From contig NZ_BPLZ01000005.1 of assembly GCF_019656335.1 (NCBI RefSeq), positions 160,188 through 224,187 on the forward strand: DNA of 64,000 bases. Reading direction: 5' to 3'. Each line of letters begins with the position of its first letter. The stretch's first letter is position 1. Source of the stretch: Pseudomonas sp. NCCP-436. Lineage in GTDB: Bacteria > Pseudomonadota > Gammaproteobacteria > Pseudomonadales > Pseudomonadaceae. The position numbers and the translations under genes were made by a program. Of this stretch, positions 36,841-45,417 are shown one piece after another. The notes under the pieces are model-generated. The model had not been told where the DNA came from. It did not search any database and saw nothing but the letters and a program-made list of their open reading frames with translations.

Positions 36841-39455
36841 GGTGCGGCTCCGAATACCGCCTCGACCACCCGGCGACTGGCCTGTCCGTCATTGAGCGCG
36901 CAGAACCGCTGGCGGAATTCGGCATAGCGTGCCTGATAGCGCCGCGCCAGGCCGTCCAGGTCGGCCAACTCCTCTACCAGAGCAGCGGTATCTCGCACCA
37001 TCGGCCCGGGCAGATCGCGCTCGACATCCAGATACAGCCCCCGGGTCGCCCCCATGTAGATTTCCAGGTCATAGCAGTAGAACAGCATCGGCCGGCCGGT
37101 TACGGCAAAGTCGAACAGTACCGAGGAGTAATCGGTAATCAGTGCACTGGCCAGCACGCACAGATCGTTGATGTCCTCGACCCAGGACATGTCGCGGACA
37201 TTATCCGGCAGGCTGTCGGCGTCCAGCTGTTCGGAAACCAGGTGATGAGCCTTGATCAGCAAGACGCAGTCGTCGGGCAGCCCCGCAGACAACTGTTCGA
37301 GATCAAGGCGCAAGTCGAAACGATGCTGCCATGCGCCCAGAGCCTGATCATCGCGCCAGGTAGGTGCATAGAGAATGAAACGCCGCCCTGTTGGCAAACC
37401 AAGTTTCTGCAGGCGCTCTGACTGCTCCTCGAACGGTTCGAGAAGCACATCGGTCAGCGGGTAGCCAGCCTCCAGCACCTGGCCGTCATAGCGAAAGGCC
37501 CGGGATAGCGCCATGCTGGAATACGGGTTTTCGCTCAGCAGCAGGCTCCAGGATCGCGATTCCCGGTACAGGGCGTCACGCGCGGCGACCTCGGGGCCGT
37601 CCACCTCGATGTCGTAGCCAAGGCGCTTGAGCGGCGTGCCGTGCCAGGTCTGCAGGTAGACGGTTTCGTCCTTCTTGCCGCAGACCGGGAAACGGATGTT
37701 GTTCACCCGGTACTTCGCCTGAGCCAGCAACTGGAAATACTCGGCCGAGCCTCTGCGAACGATCTGCGGATCACCCGGGATCCTCGTCTCGCCGTTATAA
37801 GACCATACGCACTTCAGATCCGGCCGCAACTGACGCAGCACTTCATAGATATAGCGCGGATTGCCCGCATAGGCCTTGCCGAGAAAGCTCTCGAAGAGAA
37901 CCAGATCCTCGCGCAAGGGCAAGTCGCGCAGGTAGTTCGGAAAGTTGTGGCGGGCGCTCTCCTCGGCGCACACCCGTTCATGGCGAGCCCCTTCATCCAC
38001 ATACAGCGCCAGGGAAGACTCGCTTTCGGTCAGGTAGGCGGAAATGCCGTAGTCGCCGAAGCGTTCGTTGATAAAGTGGCGCGGCCTGCCGGTCTGAGCA
38101 CTGCCGAACACCCGCTGCCGACCGATGACCTGCTCCCCGCGAACGCTCTCCAGCCAGACATCCCAGCGTCCTTTCATGGCCTCGCCGATGACCGGCAGCA
38201 CGACACGAATGCTCGACCCTGCATATTCAAGCGGCAAGGAAAGGCAGTCCGTGCCGGCACGCGACAGCAACAGCAGGCGATCCTCGGCGCTGCCGAGCGA
38301 CTCGCCGCGCTGCAGTTCCAGCACGATCCGGTCGGCCTCGCGCCGCACATCAGACAGCGTGACCGGCATCTGTGCCTTCAGCTCCATCCACAAGGCCTGG
38401 CTCCTGGCGTACTCCTGCCGGTAGGCATCGAGCGCATGTAAAGCCGCCCCGACACCCGGAGACGCCTCAAGCACCGCGGGAGAATCAGTACGCGCCTGCG
38501 CACGAGGCGTCAGCAGGATGACACCCTCGGTGCCCAGCTTCAGTTGAACCCACTTGAACTCATAGTCGTAATCGAAGCTCAGGCTGTCGAGAAACGCCGG
38601 AATGGTCAGGACATCGTCCCACTTGTGATACAGGCAGAGCGCCATGCGCGGGCGGAAGCGTTCTATCGTCTCGCGCGCACCTTCCAGTGCCGGAATCTCG
38701 GCGCCTTCGATATCGAACTTGATGAAATCGACACGCGTCAGACCTCGCTCCTTAACGTAGTCGTCCAGACGCACCATCTTCACCTTGAGGCTGCCCGGAT
38801 ACATCAGCGACATCGACGCCTGCAGTCGGGTCACGCCGATCGACAGCTCGATATCACTGGCATCTCCCAGCGCCAGCCGGTTGACAAATACCCGATCCAT
38901 CAGGCCGTTGTGCTGGAGGTTGCGCTGCAACAACTTCAGGTTTTCGTCGAACAGCTCGAAAGCGTGGATCTCGCAGTTGCCACCGGTCTTGGCGTCGAAC
39001 AGTACCGCGCTATCGCCGATGAAGGCTCCGCCATCAATGATCACGTCACCCGGTCTGACATCGAAGCCCCGTGACGCGTACTGATCGAAGTAGATGTCGT
39101 GCACCCCGGTAAACCAGTCATAACCGAGCAGAGAAAAATCGTAACCGGCATAGTCATAGCGTCGAAGGACGTAAGTCTTGCCGTCGATGCACTCCTCGCC
39201 GTACCGAGCAAACGAACGCCTGACGATGTTCTGGTACTGCTCCAGCTCATCGGGTGAAAGAATGTCGATCTTCGCCCAGCGCTTCAGGAACCAGGCAACG
39301 AAACGCTGCTGCTGCTCCGGGCAAAACCGCTTGTACAATCGATCAGATATCTGCGCCAGGTTATCCCGGTACTTGTGCAGCAATTCGGCGAACCGGTACA
39401 GCTCATCCTTGTCCAGCGAACGGGAAACCTTCAGCAAATCCGATAGAAACTCCAT
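36837..39455 (-). CDS. FkbM methyltransferase fused to a TagB/TagF-like domain
   Basis: The 872-residue protein has an N-terminal FkbM-type SAM-dependent methyltransferase (GDVIIDGGAFIGDSAVLF, then VDFIKFDIEGAEIPALEG, roughly residues 120-290). The C-terminal half (about 500-870) is like CDP-glycerol glycerophosphotransferases (YLQTWHGTPLKRLGYDI, RRFILYAPTWRDD, LITDYSSVLFDFAV). Both activities in one chain suggest transfer of a polyol-phosphate coupled to methylation. The ATG at 39455 has a GGGGGGA box; the upstream TTG frame is less likely. Confidence 0.82.
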   Translation of the reverse strand: MEFLSDLLKVSRSLDKDELYRFAELLHKYRDNLAQISDRLYKRFCPEQQQRFVAWFLKRWAKIDILSPDELEQYQNIVRRSFARYGEECIDGKTYVLRRYDYAGYDFSLLGYDWFTGVHDIYFDQYASRGFDVRPGDVIIDGGAFIGDSAVLFDAKTGGNCEIHAFELFDENLKLLQRNLQHNGLMDRVFVNRLALGDASDIELSIGVTRLQASMSLMYPGSLKVKMVRLDDYVKERGLTRVDFIKFDIEGAEIPALEGARETIERFRPRMALCLYHKWDDVLTIPAFLDSLSFDYDYEFKWVQLKLGTEGVILLTPRAQARTDSPAVLEASPGVGAALHALDAYRQEYARSQALWMELKAQMPVTLSDVRREADRIVLELQRGESLGSAEDRLLLLSRAGTDCLSLPLEYAGSSIRVVLPVIGEAMKGRWDVWLESVRGEQVIGRQRVFGSAQTGRPRHFINERFGDYGISAYLTESESSLALYVDEGARHERVCAEESARHNFPNYLRDLPLREDLVLFESFLGKAYAGNPRYIYEVLRQLRPDLKCVWSYNGETRIPGDPQIVRRGSAEYFQLLAQAKYRVNNIRFPVCGKKDETVYLQTWHGTPLKRLGYDIEVDGPEVAARDALYRESRSWSLLLSENPYSSMALSRAFRYDGQVLEAGYPLTDVLLEPFEEQSERLQKLGLPTGRRFILYAPTWRDDQALGAWQHRFDLRLDLEQLSAGLPDDCVLLIKAHHLVSEQLDADSLPDNVRDMSWVEDINDLCVLASALITDYSSVLFDFAVTGRPMLFYCYDLEIYMGATRGLYLDVERDLPGPMVRDTAALVEELADLDGLARRYQARYAEFRQRFCALNDGQASRRVVEAVFGAAP

Positions 39456-39562
39456 TGCATCCCCCCGATTGTTCAGCAAGCCACTTCAGAAATCGGCCGG
39501 TACACGTTACGCCAGTAGCCACGCGACCTTCCGCATGCTCCGCTACCGGCTGGCGATTATTC

Positions 39563-40024
39563 TCATGACAGACTGCGATGCAGTCCTTCGATCATTGCCA
39601 AATCCGACGGCTCGTCGATGCGCTGTGCCTCGATCAGCCGTCCTAGTGCCTGCTTGAGTTCAGAAGACGAGATACCCGAAGTACGCTCCAGATAGACCAC
39701 CTCGCAGTAGGCCTTGAGCTCATCGAAACACCCGCGCCAGTCATCGCCCATGACGAATACATCGACGCCATAGCGCTGGATGTCCTCAACCTTCTGCGCC
39801 CAGGACGTCTCGGCAATCACCAGATCCACACAGTTCAGCGCCTCGATAATCTCCCGCCGCTCAGCGTAGGGAATCAGCGCTCTCTTGCCTTTCTGCGCGT
39901 TGAACTCGTCAGTGGATACGGCAATGATCACTCGATCGCCCAACTTGCGCATGCGCTTGAGCAGCCGTAGATGGCCGATATGGAACATATCGAAGGTGCC
40001 ATAGGTAATGACGGTCTTAGCCAT
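39563..40024 (-). CDS. Glycerol-3-phosphate cytidylyltransferase, TagD-like
   Basis: This 153-residue nucleotidyltransferase should make CDP-glycerol (or a similar CDP-polyol) from CTP. It shows the signature VITYGTFDMFHIGHLRLLKR with the HxGH site near residue 15, and the C-terminal RTSGISSSELK. The start at 40024 (MAKTVITYGT) fits the family length of about 130-150 residues and overlaps the upstream gene by 8 bp. It supplies the donor for the two TagB/TagF-like domains. Confidence 0.9.
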   Translation of the reverse strand: MAKTVITYGTFDMFHIGHLRLLKRMRKLGDRVIIAVSTDEFNAQKGKRALIPYAERREIIEALNCVDLVIAETSWAQKVEDIQRYGVDVFVMGDDWRGCFDELKAYCEVVYLERTSGISSSELKQALGRLIEAQRIDEPSDLAMIEGLHRSLS

Positions 40025-41147
40025 GTGCTTCACTCCGGCAGGAATCCTCGCCCAGCAACGCCGCAACCCGCTCGGCGATGTCTTCGAACAACAGCGTCAG
40101 CAGCAGATAGTCCTCCGGACAGACCACTTCGAACAGCTCCGACGGCTGACCAACTACCTCTAGGCGCAGTTGCAGACCTTGTGGTCCATGGCTTAGCCGC
40201 ACACAGGGCGCAGTCCCGCTGCAGCCACGACCGACTGAGGCCAAACTCGCAACCAGCCGACGGGCAACCGGCTCCAGTACGCCTTCACCCAATACCTCCG
40301 GGACACCTTCCGCCTCCAGCAGACGGGCCAGGCGTGCGCCGCATGTCTGCTGAAACGCCAGCAACGTATCGCCATGACGAGTCAGATAGCCTGAAGCGCT
40401 CTGAACCCGCTCCTTGAGTTCCGGCAGCGCTTCGCACCGGCAGTAGAAGGTCATGAAGTTGCCGTAGAACGGCGGCGAAACCCTGGATGTATCGAGCAGA
40501 GCCAGCAGACTGTCCCGGTTGAAGTAACGGGTTGCGAAATAGGGGTAATCGACCTGCTCGATGCGAAAACCGTGATCGCGCAGAAAGCGGTGCATCGACT
40601 CGTTGCTGAACAGACTGATGTGGGTGACATCATGCAGCAGACGATAGCTGGCGCCGTAGCGCCGGGCCGCACCACTGTCGAAGTCCGGGGTGCCGAGAAT
40701 CAGCCAGCCGTCCGGCTTGAGGATTCGCCGGATTTCCTTCAGCAAGGCAAGCGGATCAGCCACATGCTCGATGACGTGATAGATCACCACCAGATCGAAA
40801 TACCGATCCGGATAGCCAGCCTCCTCCAGCAGCCCCTGATGAATCTGCCCGTAGCGCGCGGCATGCCCCGCCGCAAAGGCGGATACCTCAACGCCGTGGC
40901 GCTCCCACTCATCAGCCACGCCTGAGAGAAGAAAGCCCAGCCCACAGCCGACATCGAGCATCCGTCCGGGCGGCAGGGCATTGATGAAGGCCAGTTCGGT
41001 GGCGATGTCCTGCAGGTAACGCTCCCGCTCCCCGCGGCGATCCCGCACATTGCCGTCCGGATCCGTAATCACCCCCCAGTACGACTCTTCATAGGATGCG
41101 TCAGTCGGCAACTCACGGCGAACGAAATACTCCTGCTGCATATTCAT
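40017..41147 (-). CDS. Class I SAM-dependent methyltransferase
   Basis: This 376-residue protein has the Rossmann methyltransferase motif I RMLDVGCGLGFLLSG near residue 65, and the later FDLVVIYHVIEHV and GWLILGTPDF segments, typical of Methyltransf_11/23-type sugar or lipid methyltransferases. The start at 41147 (MNMQQEYFVRRELP) follows an AGGGGG box. The C-terminal third has no recognised motif. The target is not known. Confidence 0.82.
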   Translation of the reverse strand: MNMQQEYFVRRELPTDASYEESYWGVITDPDGNVRDRRGERERYLQDIATELAFINALPPGRMLDVGCGLGFLLSGVADEWERHGVEVSAFAAGHAARYGQIHQGLLEEAGYPDRYFDLVVIYHVIEHVADPLALLKEIRRILKPDGWLILGTPDFDSGAARRYGASYRLLHDVTHISLFSNESMHRFLRDHGFRIEQVDYPYFATRYFNRDSLLALLDTSRVSPPFYGNFMTFYCRCEALPELKERVQSASGYLTRHGDTLLAFQQTCGARLARLLEAEGVPEVLGEGVLEPVARRLVASLASVGRGCSGTAPCVRLSHGPQGLQLRLEVVGQPSELFEVVCPEDYLLLTLLFEDIAERVAALLGEDSCRSEAHG

Positions 41148-41350
41148 TACCTGCCCCCTCGCGGATACCTGCCAACCATCCGGAGTTCCAATGCCAGATC
41201 GTTCAGTTTGTTTGCCATGCCGGCCCCTCGCCTCACAGCAGCCCTCCTGTGGTGTGGTCGCTGAAGCGCTGCGGAAACATGCCGAAGGCCTCCCAAGTAC
41301 AAACAACTCCGAACATGGCACGTCTCCTGTTAGCAACGACTCACAGTTAA

Positions 41351-42046
41351 TCAGCTCTTCGGCTTGATGTAGTACGGGCTGCCCTTGATGCTCTCGTGAA
41401 GATCCTTTACCCGCTCACCGAGAAATTCATGTACAGCCTTTCTTGCTCCGGGAAAACGCTCATAGGGATCCGGCTCGATCTTGAAATCGTCGAATACGAT
41501 CACACCGCCCGGTGCGACCTTATCGTAGAGATGCTCCAGAGCATTGCGATAGGGCTCGTAGAGATCGCAATCCACATTCAGCAGGGCGATCTGCCCGCCC
41601 TGATATGAGGGCAGCGTGTCTTTCAGGTAGCCTTTGACGAAGTTGACCCGAGACACATCAGCTTGCGCCTCCTTCAGCAACTGGCCGATAAATTCCGGGG
41701 TATAGTCGTAAGCACCGGATGGCGAACGAGCCCACTCTCCCTTGCAAGGCTTGCGCCACGAGTCATCCTGCGGGCTTGGCTCATCGAAGCCGGCAAAGCT
41801 GTCGAAGGCCCAAATGTCTCGTCCGCCGCCCTCCTCTGGCTCATACAGCGAATTGAGCGCCGAGAGAATCAGCAACGAACGCCCTCTACCCACGCCACAC
41901 TCGACAATGCTGCCCGGAATATCACGAACCAGCTTGAAGAAGTAGTCCCAGTAAAGCACCCGCCCTACCATCGATACATCCAGCACATGAAAGCGCTCGT
42001 CAATGCCCGCCGGATGTGGCTGGTCGAAATCACTTATACGTTTCAC
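41351..42046 (-). CDS. TylF-type O-methyltransferase
   Basis: This 231-residue protein resembles macrocin O-methyltransferase (TylF): SIVECGVGRGRSLLILSAL is the SAM-binding loop, followed by DIWAFDSFAGFDEPSP and PGGVIVFDDFKI. GTG at 42046, with a GGGGGA box just upstream, is the best start; a TTG 15 bp further up is possible. TylF-like enzymes methylate sugar hydroxyls, so it may tailor the glycan. Confidence 0.8.
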   Translation of the reverse strand: MKRISDFDQPHPAGIDERFHVLDVSMVGRVLYWDYFFKLVRDIPGSIVECGVGRGRSLLILSALNSLYEPEEGGGRDIWAFDSFAGFDEPSPQDDSWRKPCKGEWARSPSGAYDYTPEFIGQLLKEAQADVSRVNFVKGYLKDTLPSYQGGQIALLNVDCDLYEPYRNALEHLYDKVAPGGVIVFDDFKIEPDPYERFPGARKAVHEFLGERVKDLHESIKGSPYYIKPKS

Positions 42047-42082
42047 GCGTCCCCCGGGCAAAAATCCATCATCAGAGAATCA

Positions 42083-43312
42083 TCAGGCCATCGAATCATG
42101 GCCGAGATACCACTGCGCCACTTGCCGGATAGCACCTCGTCCTCCTGCCTTGTCTGTCACCAGATGAGCGATACGCAATACCGCCGGATGGGCATCGGCA
42201 GGGGCAATAGCCAAACCGACGTGCGCCATGCAGGCCAGATCATTCAGATCATTCCCCATGTAGGCCACCTGCTCAGGCTGCAAACCCCGCTGCGCCAGTA
42301 TTGAATGCAGGGTCACCAACTTGTCTCCCTGCCCTGGGAAGCACTCCAGTCCCAGCTTGCGGCAGCGCTGTGCCACCACCGGATTGGTCTCGGTGGACAG
42401 TACCAACATGGCCAGCCCGGCTCGTTTCAGGTAGTCCAGCCCAAGGCTGTCTGCGCGGCTGCAGCACACCGACTCCTCGCCCGAGCTGCTGACATACACC
42501 AGGTTGTCGGTAAAGATCCCGTCGAAATCGAACACCAGCAGGCGGCTTTCCCTCAGCCGGCGCAGCGCCGGCAACTGCGGCCCGGGGATAGACAGCGCTG
42601 CCATGCAGGCTTCAATCAACGCTACATCCTCCGGCTCGTCCAGTTGCAGCGACTGCACCGGATTCATGGGATAGACCGTAATCCGCCCACCCATTCGGCT
42701 GCCGGTTCGGCGCAATAGCTCGGGACGCATCACGTAGATACTGCCGTTCTCCAGATATTCGAGCGGATAGTCCTGACGCATCGGCCGGCTCCTGGGACGG
42801 AAGTTGACCGGCTCGACACTACCCTCTGACGTGCGCCGCCAACGCCCGGTGAAGTGTTCAGCGCAGGCACTAAAGCAGGAATCGGCCTGCTCGGCTCGCA
42901 GACTCTCGATGGTGCCGTCCACGTCCATGCCACGCCGCAGCGGGGAAGTAGCCTGCAGAAAGACCAGCAGTTCCGGATGGCAATCCTGTTGTGCCAGATG
43001 ATCCAGTACATGCATCAGCGCCGCCTCGGACGGGGCCTTGTCGCCACTGATTTCGGCCGGTCGCAGGACGACCTCCGCACCATAATCCCGGGCGACCGCG
43101 GCAATCTCTGCATCGTCGGTACTGACGATCACCCGATCCACATGCCGAGCCTCAATGGCAGCGAATATGCTCCAGGCCAGCAGCGGGTGACCCGCTAGCG
43201 GCAGCAGATTCTTGCGCGGGATCCCCTTGGATCCGCCACGGGCAGGAATTACGGCTACGACCCTTGCACCTGACGCGGGTACCGTGAGGTTCTGAGCGCA
43301 ATCTTCACTCAT
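42083..43312 (-). CDS. CMP-nonulosonate cytidylyltransferase fused to HAD phosphatase (NeuA-KdsC type)
   Basis: The 409-residue protein has an N-terminal NeuA-like domain (AVIPARGGSKGIPRKNLLPL near residue 20, VIVSTDDAEIA) that activates a nonulosonic acid with CTP. A C-terminal KdsC-like HAD phosphatase begins near residue 250 (LLVFDFDGIFTDN) and ends with KAGGRGAIRQV. A 9-phosphate phosphatase joined to a CMP-sugar synthetase fits pathways that pass through a phosphorylated nonulosonate, such as KDN or Neu5Ac-9-phosphate. It lies 3 bp after the neuB-like gene. Confidence 0.87.
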   Translation of the reverse strand: MSEDCAQNLTVPASGARVVAVIPARGGSKGIPRKNLLPLAGHPLLAWSIFAAIEARHVDRVIVSTDDAEIAAVARDYGAEVVLRPAEISGDKAPSEAALMHVLDHLAQQDCHPELLVFLQATSPLRRGMDVDGTIESLRAEQADSCFSACAEHFTGRWRRTSEGSVEPVNFRPRSRPMRQDYPLEYLENGSIYVMRPELLRRTGSRMGGRITVYPMNPVQSLQLDEPEDVALIEACMAALSIPGPQLPALRRLRESRLLVFDFDGIFTDNLVYVSSSGEESVCCSRADSLGLDYLKRAGLAMLVLSTETNPVVAQRCRKLGLECFPGQGDKLVTLHSILAQRGLQPEQVAYMGNDLNDLACMAHVGLAIAPADAHPAVLRIAHLVTDKAGGRGAIRQVAQWYLGHDSMA

Positions 43313-43315
43313 ACG

Positions 43316-44209
43316 TCATTCCCAGTAACGCAGCTTCTTGGCAACCTTTTCTTCCTCCTCGGTCACCCGCTTCACGCCATCACCCAGAATCAGCGGCAGA
43401 AAGTTGACGTAGGCCACCATCTTCTTCAGCCCGGCCTGCTCCAGCGAGGCAGACTGATCGGTGCCATACATGGTGCGATCCAGAGTGATGTGCCGTTCCA
43501 ACGCCACAGCCCCCAGCAGGGTGGCAAAGTTCACCACATTGGCCATCACCGTTTCATGGCCGCTGTAACCCACCGGCAGGCCGTAGCGCTCGCGCAACGA
43601 GTTGATGGTCAACAGGTTCAGATGCTCCACTGGGGCCGGGTACTCGGAGACCGAGTGCATCAGCACGATGGGACACTGGTGCCGAGCGAAGATCTCCACG
43701 GCCTGATCTATCTGCTCGTAAGTGGACATACCGGTCGAGACGAAAGTCGGCCGCCCTTCGCCCGCCACTTCTTCGAGGAACGGCAGGTGCGTGATCATCG
43801 CCGAGGCGACCTTGTTGTATGGCAGGTCGTACTTGCGCAGAAATTTCAGACTCTCGATATCCCAGGCCGAGGCGAACCAGCCGATGCCCTTGCTGCGGCA
43901 GTAGGCGTCGATCTCGTCGTACTCCTGCTCACCGAATTCCAGGCCCATCTTCTGTTCACGCTGGGTGGTGCCCCAAGGGCTCTCCCGAGGCAGGGCCAGC
44001 TGTTCGGGGGTATAGACGATGTCGATGGTTCGCTTCTGGAACTTGACGAAATCGCAGCCGGCCTCGCAGGCCATATCGATCAGTTTCCTGGCGATCTCCA
44101 GCGAACCGTTGTGGTTGATGCCGATTTCGGCGATCACGATGGGTCGGCGCACGATCGGCCAGGGCGAGGTCTGGATGTAATCGAAGTCAAACCCGTTTGC
44201 AGTGTTCAT
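43316..44209 (-). CDS. NeuB-type nonulosonic acid synthase without SAF domain
   Basis: This 297-residue PEP-condensing enzyme shows the NeuB barrel motifs IAEIGINHNGSLEIARKLID, DFVKFQKR, FVSTGMSTYEQ, GYSGHE and ALERHITLD. It ends right after the barrel (KVAKKLRYWE), so the C-terminal antifreeze-like SAF domain of about 60 residues found in most NeuB, PseI and LegI proteins is absent. The reading frame is intact with a normal stop, so this looks like a genuine short form rather than a frameshift. Product: a nonulosonic acid or its phosphate. Confidence 0.87.
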   Translation of the reverse strand: MNTANGFDFDYIQTSPWPIVRRPIVIAEIGINHNGSLEIARKLIDMACEAGCDFVKFQKRTIDIVYTPEQLALPRESPWGTTQREQKMGLEFGEQEYDEIDAYCRSKGIGWFASAWDIESLKFLRKYDLPYNKVASAMITHLPFLEEVAGEGRPTFVSTGMSTYEQIDQAVEIFARHQCPIVLMHSVSEYPAPVEHLNLLTINSLRERYGLPVGYSGHETVMANVVNFATLLGAVALERHITLDRTMYGTDQSASLEQAGLKKMVAYVNFLPLILGDGVKRVTEEEEKVAKKLRYWE

Positions 44210-44220
44210 TTAAATACCCC

Positions 44221-45417
44221 TTAACCGATCCGTTGTACCCAGTTCATATGCCATGCCCACATCTTTTCGTGATACTGCTTCAGCGCCTGTCGCTGCCGGG
44301 CCAGTTCAGCTGCGATCCCCCCGTGATAGGCCGATGGATCTCGCAACAGCTCCAGCGCCCGCCGGGTCAGGTGCTGTGACCACTCTTCAGTGTCCAGGCT
44401 CAGTGCATCGCCCGGCCGCTGCAGACCAGTGAAAAAACCCTGTACCTTGTGGTGAGTCGAGATACCCAGCGTCGGCGTTCCCTGCCCTACGGCCACCACG
44501 CATGCGTGGAAGCGCATGCCGATGACCAGATTCGCCTGTCGGTAGATATCGAATATCTCGAACCAGCTATCGCCGCCATTAAGGCATGGCGCCACACTTA
44601 CATGCCGACGCCGGTACTCGTCAGGCAATCCTTCGAGCACCTTAACGATCAAACCGAGGTCGGCATGCAGATGGGGCACAAACACCACCCGCACGCCAGC
44701 CTCGGCCTCCAGCAGCGCACAAGTCAGCCCGCAGATCTCCCGGACGAAGGCATCCTGAGATGGCCGCGTTCCCACTGACGAAGACGCCTTCGTGGAAAAA
44801 CGCACATCCGCCATATCACCGGCCAGATTGATCGCTACAAGCTTGCGGGCCGGATACAGACTGGCCGTACGCGCCGGTTGCGGATCGGCAAACAACCCAC
44901 CATCGGCAATGACCGGCATAACGTCGATGTAGTCCGCTCCCAGGTTTTCCCGCAGGATGTCTTGGCTGCCATCGTTGCGCAGGGAAAAGCGAAAATCGCG
45001 CTCATACGCAATATCCAGAAACCGCCGGCAGCGCGACCGGGTAGACTCCCGCATCATGCCCCGGGTAGCGTCGCAGCCCAGGCCGTGGAACAGCACCGGG
45101 ATACGTATCCGCGTCAGCAGCTCGGGCGCAATGTCGAAACGCATGCCACTGATTGTGTCATCGCGCCAAAGCTCGAAACCGACCAACCCTCCGAAAATGG
45201 CCAGATCAAAAGTGTTCAGATAGTCGACGAAGGCCTCGTCGAAACGACGTTTCCCCCAATGGAAGAAGTCGCGCACCTCCAGCGGAGTATGAGCAAACGG
45301 CCGAGGACAGTCCGCCCCCCGGGTTCTATAGGCACCATCATGCATGGCGCTGTCACCCAGGTTTCCCTGAAACGAAGCGACGTGCAGCACCCTCACGGCA
45401 TCAGTGTTAGGCTTCAA
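44221..45417 (-). CDS. Polysaccharide pyruvyl transferase family protein
   Basis: This protein (398 residues from TTG 45417) fits the PS_pyruv_trans family: LHVASFQGNLGDSAMHDG at the N-terminus, VLFHGLGCD, VVFVPHLHADLG and the C-terminal NLVIGMRFHACVVAVGQGTPTLGIS. Members add ketal-linked pyruvate to sugars or act as GT-B-like enzymes. TTG at 45417 has a GAGGA box. An ATG at 45456 would overlap the upstream gene by 50 bp. Its role in the glycan is inferred from the operon. Confidence 0.8.
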   Translation of the reverse strand: MKPNTDAVRVLHVASFQGNLGDSAMHDGAYRTRGADCPRPFAHTPLEVRDFFHWGKRRFDEAFVDYLNTFDLAIFGGLVGFELWRDDTISGMRFDIAPELLTRIRIPVLFHGLGCDATRGMMRESTRSRCRRFLDIAYERDFRFSLRNDGSQDILRENLGADYIDVMPVIADGGLFADPQPARTASLYPARKLVAINLAGDMADVRFSTKASSSVGTRPSQDAFVREICGLTCALLEAEAGVRVVFVPHLHADLGLIVKVLEGLPDEYRRRHVSVAPCLNGGDSWFEIFDIYRQANLVIGMRFHACVVAVGQGTPTLGISTHHKVQGFFTGLQRPGDALSLDTEEWSQHLTRRALELLRDPSAYHGGIAAELARQRQALKQYHEKMWAWHMNWVQRIG

